Positions 44,438 through 56,700 of a stretch of DNA of 64,000 bases are shown one piece after another. The notes below the pieces were generated by a model. That model was not told where the DNA came from, did no database searches, and saw only the letters and a list, made by a program, of their open reading frames with translations. This DNA comes from Manihot esculenta. Taxonomy: Eukaryota; Streptophyta; Magnoliopsida; Malpighiales; Euphorbiaceae. A program made the position numbers and the translations under genes. The stretch's first letter is position 1; each line of letters starts with the position of its first letter. The DNA is taken from assembly GCF_001659605.2 (NCBI RefSeq), contig NC_035174.2, positions 6,264,389 to 6,328,388 of the forward strand, read 5' to 3'.

Positions 44438-45970
44438 AGGCTTGTATGCGCTCTTATGGACATGGGTTTGTTGCATCTATGCATAAAATAATTTGGAGCT
44501 TCTTAATTATGTTATCTTTTTGTGTATCCCACTGCTTCAAGAAATCCAAAATGTCTCAGGTTTTCTATCCTCGCATCGCTTGATCACAAACACAAGTAGA
44601 GAAAGCCCCCACCACACCAATCTTACCCTTTTCTCAGTTCTGCTGTTTCCTACCTTCAATTCCCAGAATTTAACAATGGCATTTGCAGAGTGATAAAAGT
44701 CTCAAACTTTCAACACAACAAAAAACCAGAAATACAGGAATTTAACTACTGATCCATTGAACAACCAAATCCAAATGAAGCACAAGATAATAGAAACAAA
44801 AATTTCAGCGATAAAAAACCATAAACCGTAAAAGTAAAAGAGTCACCCGGAGCGAAAATGATCTCGCGAAACCGTTGGACGGTACAATATTTGCCCGGTT
44901 GCCTTGGTAAAACAGAGGCGGAGGTAACTTATCGCTTGCTTTTGGGAAAAATAGAAACTGGGAGATAACGGCGTTTAGCACCAGAGTTATATTATTATAA
45001 TTAATACATATTTTTTTATTATTTTTAAAAATCAATAATTTAGTGCATAAATTTTAATTTATGAAAGTCATCCAATTTAGGTTTTTATCAAAGAGAAACT
45101 ACCTAAATTCGTGTAGCCTCTTTACTTTAAAAAACATACATTAAGATATTTTAAAATTTTTAAAAATTAATGTTTTTGTTAGTTTTAAATATTAGTTATT
45201 GTATCACTTAATATTTATAATATATAAAAATTTATTAATTAAATTTTTAAATTTTTAAAAAATATATACTATTAATATGTGATAAACCGATTTTGTACAC
45301 CCGACTTTAATCGAGTCCGCACTGAAAATGTGAAATTTTAACAATCTATTCAAATTTTATTTTGATGATCCGAATTAGACTCGAATTTATATATTGAAAA
45401 TCGAATCATATTTATTCTTTTTATTTCATAAGATAATAAATTGTGATATCCAGAATTATATTTATATAAAAATAAAATCATAACGATTCAAATCGATTTA
45501 ATTTTTAATCAAAATTGATTTAATTTAATTTTTATAAATATTAAAATTTAAACTTTTAATTTATTCGATTTAATTTATTTTTAAATCGAATCGATCAAAT
45601 CAAATGCGACGCTTAGAATCATTGGTTCTTTCATAGATGGAGAGAGTGAAACAATGTTTTGAACATTAATTTAACAGGATTAGTGGATAGAAGGACTTAT
45701 TATTTGATGGAAGAAAAATATAAGGATTAAAAGATATTGTTTTAATAATTGGGGGATTAAAATACAATTTATCCAAAATTTAATAACACTCATTTCATTT
45801 GTACAATGGAACATGAAGCGGAGAGAAGATCAGAACGGCCCAGAACCTCTTCTCTAAACCTCAGGTCTGATTTCGCTTCTTCAGTCTCCTTCTCTTCACC
45901 TTCTTCTTCATAATCCAGGCTTACTGGGACGGAAGCAACAAAGCAACCAGTCTCAGAGAACTCCAATTCA
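44438..45970. other. Intergenic, AT-rich
   Basis: Spacer between F-box and tRNase Z genes; strongly AT-rich at 44990-45600. It contains the tRNase Z upstream region. A minus-strand frame at 44805-45035 has no support. Confidence 0.55.
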
Positions 45971-48900
45971 ATGAGTTCGAAACAACAAAAAGGAGACCCA
46001 GTTTCTGCTCCGAAGGACAAAAGAGGGGACAGGAAAATAATGACGATTGAAGGATACCCAGTAGAAGGACTGTCCATAGGAGGCCATGAAACTTGCATCA
46101 TTTTCCCTTCTCTCAATTTGGCATTTGATATTGGCCGTTGCCCACAGCGCGCTATCTCTCAGGACTTCCTCTTCATTTCTCACGCCCACATGGATCACAT
46201 TGTCAGTTACTTTCTTATCGTTCTTTTAGCCATCTCTTTCCTTTCTTTATATATTTTTTGTTTTCTTTCCTTTTTTGCATTGCTTGTTAACAGAACGTTT
46301 GTGAGAACGTGCCAGATTTTGAGTATTTTTACTGGATAAATTTGGTCTGCTTTGTACGCCCAGATTTCTATTTTCGATTTCGAGGAAGAGTTTGGGTTGG
46401 ATTTATAATTTGATTGATTGATTGATTCTACTTAGTTCGGCAAAAAAGGAAATGGGTCATTTGCAATTTCTTTCAATTTACTGAAAATTGAACTCCTTCA
46501 CTCTGTGGAATAAGAAATATCTTGTATTCGTGCTTGCCTACCTGTAATTGTATGGTTGAATAAATGACTGAGCTAGCGGATTCCAAGTTTAGTGTATCCA
46601 TAAAGTGACTGGTGATGGTTAAGCGAATGTTATGTAATTGATGCAAATAATAAGTGAAGTACTCATCTTCAAAGTACTTGGAGAAGCAATGTAGCGAGTA
46701 TGTTAACTACTGTTGCATTTGCTTGGTAGAAGGAGAAAAAGACATGGAACGGAGGAAAAGAGAAGTTTTTCTATTTGATTTTATGTGTTTAACAAATTTT
46801 GCCATTACTTCCACATATTAGAAGTACATTTATGTCTGGTTTTACTTTTGTTTTTAATTTCCATTTTGCTGACAGCTGTCTCGGGCATCTTTGCTAGACT
46901 ACTAATTACATAGTTCAAATTTTTATAATTTTCCAGGGAGGACTGCCCATGTATGTTGCAACCCGTGGCTTATACCGCATGAAGCCTCCAACAATCATTG
47001 TGCCAACTTCCATTAAAGAAACTGTGGAAGAACTCTTTGAAGTGCACAGAAAGCTGGATGGATCAGAACTAAATCATAATCTGATTGGTCTGGATGTAGG
47101 TAATTTCTTATGTCTGAAGTTTCACATTTCAGGATTATGTTGTTATACCCTGTTAGCAAATTTTACTCCTGAGTCTCAATCGAGTTGTCATTGCAGGAGA
47201 AGAGTTTTATATGAGAAGGGACCTTAAAGTAAGAGCATTCAGGACATACCATGCAATACAAAGCCAGGTAAACTTCGATCTATGGTAGCCTGTTTTTCCT
47301 TTTTAATCTCATGAAATACGGCTTTTAGTTAACATATATTTGAACTGCATTAAGTTATTGGTTGGCATTATACTTGATATTTTGCAGGGTTATGTGGTTT
47401 ACTCTATGAAACAGAAACTTAAGCAAGAATACCTTGGTCTTTCTGGGAATGAGATTAAGAACTTGAAAGCTTCAGGTGTGGAGGTTTGTCTCAACAGTCA
47501 TAAAAATGACTCTGGTGTTTGTTCATTTGTTTTTCACTGGTTGTAATCTTACACTGATATTTTTTGAGAACCTATGTTTCCAGATTGCGATTTTGATTAT
47601 GCATTATATGAGAGAATTACAATAGGCAGAAAAGATAAACTGTTCCTTTGACAAGGACACAAGTATTCATAATACGAAACCTCATTACACTTCATTCTGA
47701 GGTAGAGAATAGTCAACAAATTTTTGTGAACTCAGTGCCCCTTGTATTATTAATGGTAGCAATGTACACACAGTTACACATAGCACCAAGTGTTTTTTGA
47801 AGTGATTTTGTTGTTTTAATGACCAAAGGTGATGGAAGAGCATGTGATTGCTAAAGTGAATTTGAAGCATTCTAAAAGCTTCGGGCTGATGAATGTTTGT
47901 TGGGGTTCAAAGCTCTATATGTGCATGCATGCGCTCACACCCAAGATTTTATTTTCTTTTTTTACATTCCTTTTGGATATTTTACGTTCTATATTTGTTA
48001 CATATTTGTGTCTCTGTCCTAATTAAATAATTTTCTTGTACATCTCAAGGTTCATTTTGTTGTTTGACAGATTACTAACACTATAACTTCACCTGAAATT
48101 GCTTTCACGGGTGATACCATGTCCGACTTCATAATTGATGAAACCAACAGTGATGCTTTGAGAGCAAGGATTCTTGTCATGGAGGTGCATCATTTTGCTT
48201 ATTCCTTGATTTGCATTGACACTGGAAAAATTAAGATGTATTTTTGTTCGCAGTCTTTATTTCTCTATTAGAGGTGGTGTTGTCAAATTTTGTTTTACTC
48301 TTTTGCTTTGTATTCCTATATGCTTGTGTTTGGAGTAATAGGCAGTTTCTAAAGTGGAATTTCAAAAGAATTCCTCTAGAAAGCTGCCATGTACAAGTAG
48401 CCAATTCGATTTTTATTCTAAACTTTAAGAGAAATTAGGAGAGGGAGAGGGCGCGTTACGAAAGCCATATTTGCCTTCTTGTCCTCAAGTTTGGCACAGT
48501 GACATCACAGCATTGTTAAAGTCATACATTTGGGGTGCATCTTTAAAGTTGTTTCAGATTTTAGCATTCATCGTAAGGCTGTTGAACTAAGATAAAAACA
48601 TTATGATAGTTTCATGTGCAACTGACCATCCCCCTGTTTTTGCACAGAGCACCTTTGTTGAAGACACAGTAAAAGTGGAGCATGCACGAGATTATGGGCA
48701 CACTCATCTATCGGAGGTAAAGATCCTTGTACCATTATCAGATATTATTGATAGGATCATTACAGTCCAGTCCTCTACATGTGGACTCGATTGATGTGAA
48801 AGAGAAAGGGTGCTCTATAGAGAGTTCAGAATGATCTGTTTACATCTTTACAAGGCTTTCTTATGTTGCATGGCTACAGTTAGTGTTTCAAAGCTCCTGA

Positions 48901-49518
48901 CTTTTCCTTTGTTGTATGCATGAACGGGAGCTTACAGATAGTTAGCTATGCAGACAAATTTGAGAACAAAGCAATACTTCTAATTCATTTTTCAGCTCGT
49001 TATACAGTAGAGGTATATTTTCTGACAGTTCCCTGCACTTATTCTAGGATAACTTTACCTGTTTAGTCCAGGAATAAAAAAAGTAAGAAGGAAGAAAAAG
49101 ATTAGATGCTGTTGTCACTTGCTGGTTTGAAATCATATGGCATGCCTCTGTTGAATATCTTTGATAATTGTTCATAATTTTCTGAAATTATGATCTATTA
49201 GCCAAGACTTTTTGTCATATGATACCATATTCTCATAGAAGGTCTGATTATTTTCTGGATTGCCATATGCCCCTTCACATTCCAACAGTCCATCCCATTT
49301 GAATATAACAAGTGCATGAGATCCAAGCCTTAAAAGAATATGATCATGCTATGAAGGTTTTTCATATTTGGCATATGATTTTCTCTAGGACGCCCTTTGT
49401 CTTAACTAAGTCTAAGATCACTATTTGGATTTTGTTTTATCAGGATATCCAAGAAGCCATATCAAGATTGCCGCCGCCTTTAGCTGGCAGAGCTTTTGCA
49501 CTGACAGAAGGATTTTGA
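45971..49518 (+). CDS. TRZ1: tRNase Z, short form (8 exons, 297 aa)
   Basis: Zinc endonuclease that removes the 3' trailer from precursor tRNAs. Exons: 45971-46201, 46937-47099, 47197-47267, 47388-47483, 48071-48184, 48648-48716, 48938-49012, 49444-49518; all phases match and introns are GT-AG. The metallo-beta-lactamase motif SHAHMDHIGGLP (residues 70-81, spanning exons 1-2) provides the zinc histidines and aspartate. Other family blocks are IEGYPVEGLSIGGHETCI, FTGDTMSDF, ILVMESTF, ARDYGHTHLSE and IHFSARYT. Arabidopsis TRZ1 is 280 aa and cytosolic; this protein has about 20 extra N-terminal residues (MSSKQQKGDPVSAPKDKRG), basic and Ser-rich but not a clear targeting peptide. A plastid isoform (TRZ2) has a longer N-terminus, so cytosolic TRZ1 is favoured. 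Confidence 0.92.
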
Positions 49519-50548
49519 GGATGAGAAGCCATTTCGAGAACATATTGTCAAATTGTCTTGCTTACGCTGTCAGTGATGGCCTTTCCAACTCCCTTTTTCT
49601 TCATTTGATAACCATTCAACTATGCTCACCCAAAACAACAGTAAGAAATATCCAATTTGTGCTTGTAAAAATAGATGATAGTCAAAAAGGTTGAAGAAAG
49701 TACGGGTTGGAAGCAAGCAAATATTCTCAACGTTATGCAGCAAGCAGAAATTTCTTTTATTCTTTTACTCTGATGATAGTGATTAGTGAATGACACTCCT
49801 GTTTCCTGCAGCCTGCAATTTTCTTATTGAACTGATGTTATGAAATAAATCCAGGGTACCTGTTCCCCAACAGTGTAGTTCTGGAAAGACTTCGGGATAC
49901 AGTTTTGACTTTTAGTTGCTCGAATTATTCTCAAAAGAGAAGTAAAAGAGTGTAAAACAAATAACGATATAGATCGAGTCACATGATTTAAATTACTCCG
50001 CTGGCCGTATTTGAAGGGCCATTCCACTGCCCTCCAGTTCAAACATCCTGGTTTCAACTGCCCCTTCTTCGAGTCATTTTGAAGCAGACCTGCCTTTGTC
50101 ATAGCAGTTCTACAGGCTGCCAATGGCTCGGTGCCAAAACCAGCGAAATTTTCTCATACACCCATACTGGCATTGTGGTCGTTCTTTTTAACAAAAAGAA
50201 ATAGCAACACTCAAAATTTTCATAAAAGCTATGGGTGCCTGCCTACTTGTTTGGGTTGGTAAACTCGATTAGACATCATAAAATGGGATTAGCCATTGTG
50301 GTCGTTTTTTTCCAAACAAAAGTTCCCAACAAAAGAAGAAAATTTAGTGTACAGAGAAACACTATGTCAAACTCTAAAATGAAACGAAAAAATGTGTAGA
50401 AGTTGACACATCTGAACAAACTGATTCTAGCGACCAATGCAAATTTTGTAATAGAAATTACATATAAATCAAGGGGTTAAACAAGATAATAGACTAGGCC
50501 AAATACTAAAACATAAATTACGGATCAGAGAAACCCCATTGATAACAG
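49519..50548. other. Intergenic between converging genes
   Basis: Holds the 3' flanks of the tRNase Z gene (plus) and the 397-aa gene (minus). No further gene seen. Confidence 0.6.
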
Positions 50549-51742
50549 CTAACTCTGTTCACCTTCAGCTTCAGTTTTCAAATTCTCAATCACATTTGCC
50601 ACAGAGCAACATAATTTGGCTTCTAAAGCCAGAGGACCAACCAATGTCTCAATTGATTTCAGCTCTTCATGAAACTCTGGATGCAACACCAGGGAAGAGA
50701 AGTTTTCATCCAGCACCAACTCCAGAAATTTAACAATATCTTCAAGTTTGGGAACCCAATCACAAGCTTTCAAGCCCAGCACAGATGAAGCCTTAGGGCA
50801 TGGAACTGCCTGAGGAAACATTTCATACTTTTTTAACCACTTCCCAAGATACCTAATTAAATTCATCATCTCTTTAACATTCAATTTACCTATTGAAGCT
50901 GATAATATAACTTCATCAACATTTGGTGAGGCCAGCAAATAATGCAAACAAAGCTCAGATGTTGAGAAACCATCATGGGCAAGCATAAGCAAAATTGAAG
51001 CCTCCTTAGCTACGTGTGATTTCTTGTCTGAGAGTTTCTTGTCCTTCACCTTTTCAATAGCTAACAACGCCTGGCTCTCCCACTCCTTCCTGACATTCAC
51101 CATACTACTATAGGCGTCTTTTGATGGACAAAGAAAATATTTCAAAATGCATAGCAACTCGGTCAATCCAAGATCTGGAGCATGTTTGATAATCAAACAC
51201 AGCAAATCAGACCTCTTTTTTACTACAAGACTTGTTACCAAATTTGAATAACATGAATGGTCAATAATTCCTTTAACAATCAAAGTCTCCACCAAGTACC
51301 AAATCTCCAACCTAACACAGGCCTCCAAAACCAATCCCGCCACATCACGACCCATCAAAAACCCCGTCTTTTCAACCAAGACCTGGGTATAGCCATTATC
51401 TGAGGTATCAACTCCAGCAGAAATCCCAAACTTCTCCGCAATTTTCTCAAGAAACAGATTCAAAATTTCAACAAATTCACCTTTACTGAAATTAGTAGTG
51501 TCTTTGAGCTTTCGTTTGAGCTTAGTATAGAATTTCTTGCCTGATTCAATGAGTTGAGTATCACCTTGCGAGAGTTGCCACCCAGTAACAGGATTAGCAA
51601 GTGAGGTAGGGTCTACAGTTTCAAGCTGTGGCTTCAAATTGAGGAAAACATCATCTGCGTTTAGGATTATTGGGTATTCAGACTGTGATGCAACTTTGTC
51701 AGTATTGGCTGAAGCATTTCTGATCACCTCAAGCAAAGACAT
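50549..51742 (-). CDS. Uncharacterised alpha-helical protein, 397 aa
   Basis: Open frame with ATG at 51742 (MSLLEVIRNASANTDKV) in a single coding exon. The frame upstream extends in phase but contains an intron acceptor (CTACAG) at 51772; a donor (CAG|GTTTGC) at 52037 suggests a 265-bp 5' UTR intron. The protein lacks signal peptide or obvious membrane segments and is rich in Leu, Lys and Glu, with long amphipathic helices (KFYTKLKRKLKDTTNFSKGEF, LGKWLKKYEMFPQAVPC). No catalytic motif visible. Helical-repeat scaffold proteins of ribosome assembly and trafficking have this look, but I have no specific match. Codon use and length look like a real conserved gene. Confidence 0.75.
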   Translation of the reverse strand: MSLLEVIRNASANTDKVASQSEYPIILNADDVFLNLKPQLETVDPTSLANPVTGWQLSQGDTQLIESGKKFYTKLKRKLKDTTNFSKGEFVEILNLFLEKIAEKFGISAGVDTSDNGYTQVLVEKTGFLMGRDVAGLVLEACVRLEIWYLVETLIVKGIIDHSCYSNLVTSLVVKKRSDLLCLIIKHAPDLGLTELLCILKYFLCPSKDAYSSMVNVRKEWESQALLAIEKVKDKKLSDKKSHVAKEASILLMLAHDGFSTSELCLHYLLASPNVDEVILSASIGKLNVKEMMNLIRYLGKWLKKYEMFPQAVPCPKASSVLGLKACDWVPKLEDIVKFLELVLDENFSSLVLHPEFHEELKSIETLVGPLALEAKLCCSVANVIENLKTEAEGEQS

Positions 51743-52950
51743 GGCAAAGAGTGCAAAAAAGAGCCAAAAATCTGTAGAAAAATCATCGATACACATACCA
51801 AAGATGAGTGGGTTATTCCACTAATAAAATAATTTAACAACACAATTACAAAAATTAATAAAATTGGATTCACAAAACTAAACTTTAATTTCCTAAGTAA
51901 TGGAACCGTAAATTACTATGGTTGCTCGAGAAGAAAACAAACAGAAAACTTCAAAAGGGAAAGGCTAATGCTCGATTGATGAAACAAAAGCCACAGATTT
52001 AAGGAAATAAATAAACATAAAGGCTCAAGAGCAAACCTGAACCGTTAGAGCAGCGCCAAATGAGAGAAGGAAAGCGAAGCGCAGCAGCGATCGGTTGAAG
52101 ACTTGAAGCTGCAATTTTGTGCGCAGGGTTTAAGGGGTTTATTACGGCATGTTTGGCTACCGGCTCGGTTTTGGTCCATTTTGTAATAAAGTGATTTGAG
52201 GCCATTTTGGGCCTTCTCGTCAGAGGGGCCTCCGCTAATACAATGGACCTATTTCTCGTCTTTTTAACGTATGTCCATCAAAATCATTAATCAAAGATTT
52301 TATATATATTATGAGATACTAATATTGTTAATAAATAGTAGTATTTTTTAATTTCAATCATAATTTTATAAATTTGAAATTTTCAAAATTATATATAGTT
52401 AATTTTAAAAGTTACGATATAAAGATGACAAAAGCACATGCCTATATTTTCTTCTTTACAATAATAAAATATTTTAAAAAATAACTTTTCTCTGAAAAAA
52501 GTCCGTGTTATTAAAAGTTTTTTTCTTAAATTTGGGCCTTTATTTGTTTTATAAAAATATTAATGTTCGTTACAGAAATAATTCATCAAGAGAATTTTTT
52601 TTAATTAAGAAAATAAACTATTTTAAAAATAATTTTTTAAAGTAACATGAATTAATTTTTAATTTTAAAATTTTATTAAAATTTACGGCTCGATTGGAAT
52701 CTCGTCCCGAACAATTTAACTCGGATTTCGATCGGAAATTTATCCAAATTGGATTGTATTCGCTATTTTTGAATTAGACTGTAATTTTTTCTTTTTCTTT
52801 TTCTTTTTCTTTTTCAGAATTAGACTGTAATTGCCTCTGAACTGAAACTCAAAACCAGCTGGACAAACCGCCGGTCAATCATCTACTGCAAGGCATTCCC
52901 CTCAATGATACGACAACGCAATAAAGAGGCCTTGATACTCCATGTGGGGA
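51743..52950. other. Upstream region of the 397-aa gene and AT-rich spacer
   Basis: Contains the probable 5' UTR exon and intron (exon ending at 52037). Beyond 52260 the DNA is AT-rich, with a (TTTTTC)n run at 52787-52818 flanked on both sides by GAATTAGACTGTAATT. No gene. Confidence 0.55.
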
Positions 52951-53408
52951 TTAGGGGTGAGCATTCGGTCGGTTCGGTTCAAAATCGAACCGAACCGAAT
53001 AAACCGAAAACCCAAATTTTAGTGTTTATAAAAATCGAACCGAATCGATTTTGGTCATAAACCGAACCGAACCAAACCGGTCTGATTCGATTTGATCGGT
53101 TTCGAATTTTAATAATTTTTTTTATTTTTTACACTTTATTTTTAGTATTTTAAAATTTAATTAAAATATTTTAATTTTAATATGATTTAATTCCTCTATA
53201 TTATTGAAAAAATATATTATTATTACTAATCAATTCGGTTCGGTTTTTTCAGTTTTTTCTGATCAAAACCGAATCGAATCGAAATCACCGAAATTTTTGA
53301 AATTAAAAATCAAACTGAACCGAAATATATAAAAAATCGAACCAAAATTTTAAATCAATTCGATTCAATTGGTTTTTTCGGTTTGAACCGAATACTGCTC
53401 ACCACTAC
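52951..53408. mobile_element. MITE with GGTTCGGTT-rich inverted ends
   Basis: Left end TTAGGGGTGAGCATTCGGTCGG, right end GAACCGAATACTGCTCACCACTA, its inverse apart from small differences. Inside are many CGAACCGAA / TTCGGTTCGG units on both sides of an AT-rich middle. Flanks TGGGGAT and TGGGGAC suggest a 7-8 bp target duplication, compatible with a hAT-type element. Confidence 0.75.
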
Positions 53409-53706
53409 TGGGGACTGCGGAACTTGTGTTGAGGGGAGGCCTTTGTTTCCACACAACTTTCATAGCAAATCTACCTTTCATTTTGCATTTTCGCTGTTCA
53501 TAGAAATGGAACCAAAAACTTGCAGTTCATTCATGCATTTTATCATGGACTACGACACTTTAGCATTAGCTATACTGTCTCTCAAAATTTGCTCAACCTT
53601 CACAAGGGTGACTCGCAGCGTCGAGGCTACCCTTTATAAGTAGCTTGATTGTAGATCAAGCAACTAAAAACACAAAATCCTCCATTTTTGTGGTCAACTT
53701 GGTTCG
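53409..53706. other. 3' flank of the P5CDH gene
   Basis: About 300 bp without a coding frame; probably the 3' UTR of the minus-strand P5CDH gene. Confidence 0.5.
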
Positions 53707-56700
53707 TCATGTTGATGGTGGAATTTCCCAATGCTTTGGCAGAGGACCAATATCATATATTATTTCTCTATGGCAAGACCAGACTAGTTTTATGGCTTCT
53801 GGTGTTCCAATTCCTGCACCTCTTGGGTCTCCTGCTGGTCCAAACCTGTATCATAGAATGTGTTCTACATGAGTTAAGGATTGATTAACACCAACTCAAC
53901 ATATACTATTGTCAGATTGACACATACCAATGATTCTGAGGAGCACCAGTTGTTCTTGCTCTTAATCCGGCATATGTAGTCCCATTAACAGATTTTCCAA
54001 TAACTTCCTGCAAATTAATTTTTCATTATAAAACAACTGAAACGTTAAACCAACTTGGGATTATCCCTTGGGGAAATACTTCATTGGTTAAAATTCCTGA
54101 AGGTTGTAACAAATAATCTTGGTGGAAAGATCTCAGCTTAAAATGACCTCATGGTTAAATTAAGGAGGTAGTACTTTTGAGTCAACCCCAGTAATCTGAG
54201 ATTAGTCTCTCAAATGAGTTACAAGGTTAAATGCAAATATAATGATGTTAAATATATAGTCAATACTTCAAAGATATCTAGAGAGTGAAGACTAATAGAG
54301 TAAAGAGAGAAGCTTTCTAGCCTTGCCTGCAGAAACAGAGGATCATTTGAAACCACTGCAGCTGTTAAATGCGCATGCATTCTCTCCAGAGCTTCCAAAA
54401 CCAATGGCAGCTGATCTTTCTTGTAATCAGTAATAATCTAGAAGCAAATACAATAGCTTATATTAGTTGCATTTAGCTTCCACTTCTTACCAATATTCAT
54501 TCACGTAATACTGTAAAGTTAGGAATCAAATTGCATCGATCTCCCTGATGTAAAGATATTTCTACTTGCATGATGTATCCCTACTCCCTAGTGCACAATG
54601 AAACTCCTTGGACACCTTCCACTATGCATCCGACCCTTTAAATATATATGGCCAAAACTCTAGAACAAAATTTTGGCATATGTTCCAACTGAATGCACAT
54701 TTATATTCAAAAGAGACTTGAATTATCTAATAACACCCAACAAAAGAAAATGAAGCATATATCAGAAGGGGAAAAGAAAAGAAAAGAAATATCCTCACAA
54801 CATCACATCCTAAGCTTTAAAAAATATTTTCACATTATTATTTCCATAATTTGATAATTATCATATTTTAACCAATTATGTATCAATTGCTTCCCATATG
54901 CTATATCATTGAATCGCTGAAGGCTTCATGTTGTATTGAACTTTAAAAAATTTGAGAAGCCTTTATATGTCTATTCAATCATAACTCACTTTCATGAGGC
55001 TTAAGTTCTAAAAAATGGTTTTTCCAAACCTCGTTACATACTTAACTGTGGCATGAAATGCATATTATCATATCTGAAAGATAATTTCCTACCTGAAATC
55101 TATCCTGTAACCCATAAGTGGTTCCCCATTTGCAAAAAGTTACTAATGGAATTATCAGAACTGCAATTGTTTTAGTAACAAATTCAGCAAAAAATATCTA
55201 ATTATATAAACAGGGTCCTCTCAACCTCCAGAGTCCAGACCGCATAGTAATATTTGAGAATAAAATTAAATAAAATTCTTTCAAAATTGAAGGCTAACAC
55301 CAATTTAGTCATGATAATTGTACAACCTCAGCAAACAAACCAGATCTTTAATTAAGATAAGTATGAAATTTGGAAAAACCCAACAGAAGAAAGTATATAA
55401 ACAAGGAGGAAATTTAGCAAGTTCTATTTTCTCCTTTACCTGGAAAGGTCCAAATATCTCTCTTGTTACCAGCTCATAATTGCTCTCTTTCAACATTTCT
55501 TCAAGAGGAACATATATTGCTGTTGGTTTTAACGCACCATATATGGATGGAATCGAATGGTTCTCTAGAGGTTTGCCACCAAAGAGTAGCTTTGAACCAG
55601 GTATCTGAAGCAATTTATTCATGTGCTCTACAATTGCTTCAGTAGTAAACTGCATTGACAAGAAAGACAACCAAGATCATGATTTTTGGACTATTGATTT
55701 GAAAGAAAGTATTACTTTCAGTACAATCAACAAAATTTAACTCAATGATAAAAAAATCTTGTGTCTCTAAATGAATATACAACAAAAAAGCCTAAGGTCA
55801 AAATACGAACAGCATCCCAGCTGTACCATCTATACTTACAGTGAGAACAGGACCAACGGTTAGATCTTCTAATTTTCTTCTCTCTGCAAGATCCTTCATT
55901 TTGGATAAAAGTGAAGTACCACTCCAGTTCTGCAGTAGAACACAAGCACATTAATGACAAGAAAGAAAAGATTTGAGTCAACAAGTATGTATTTTGCCAA
56001 CTAGATCAACATAAACATATTAAAAAAAGAGGAAGAGAGAGGAAATGATATCCCAAGTCTTTGACCATTGTGATTATGTCCACACTAATAGTTTACTAGA
56101 CCAAAAAAAGAAATCTGCAACTGAAACTGCTAACCTCATGCATGAATAGTATTGACTGTGCAGAGCACTTCTGACCGCTGCATGCATATGCATCCTGATC
56201 ACATACCCATGCAACATAATCCACCTGCCATTCAGAAACCAAAGGAAGATTATTCAACAACACTGATTCACAAAGTATAATTCAAATGAAAAAAATCAGC
56301 AAGATGACAAAGTTACCTCATTTACATCAGGCCCTAGAATTTTCCAGTCAAATCCTGCATCTTCCAATTTTATACGACCCTTAAGGTCAACAGCCAATTT
56401 ATCTGCAACCCTTGAGCTACCAGTAAAGAGGGTCATACGGGGATTTGCCTATAAAACAAGACATTGTATGAAATGGGTATTAATCTCAATTAGGCCCATC
56501 CCATTAGTAGCATGCTACTGTTAATTTGTATTGCTATTGTTATTTGTGTGTTTAACAGTACTATCATATCCATCTCCATCAGCACCACAGTTTCATGGCC
56601 ATACAATTATAACACCATTACCACCACGTGTAACCATAAAATCATGGAAAAAAAAAAACAAAATGGAATGGTTCCTGATTCTTCACTCTTCAAAATACAT

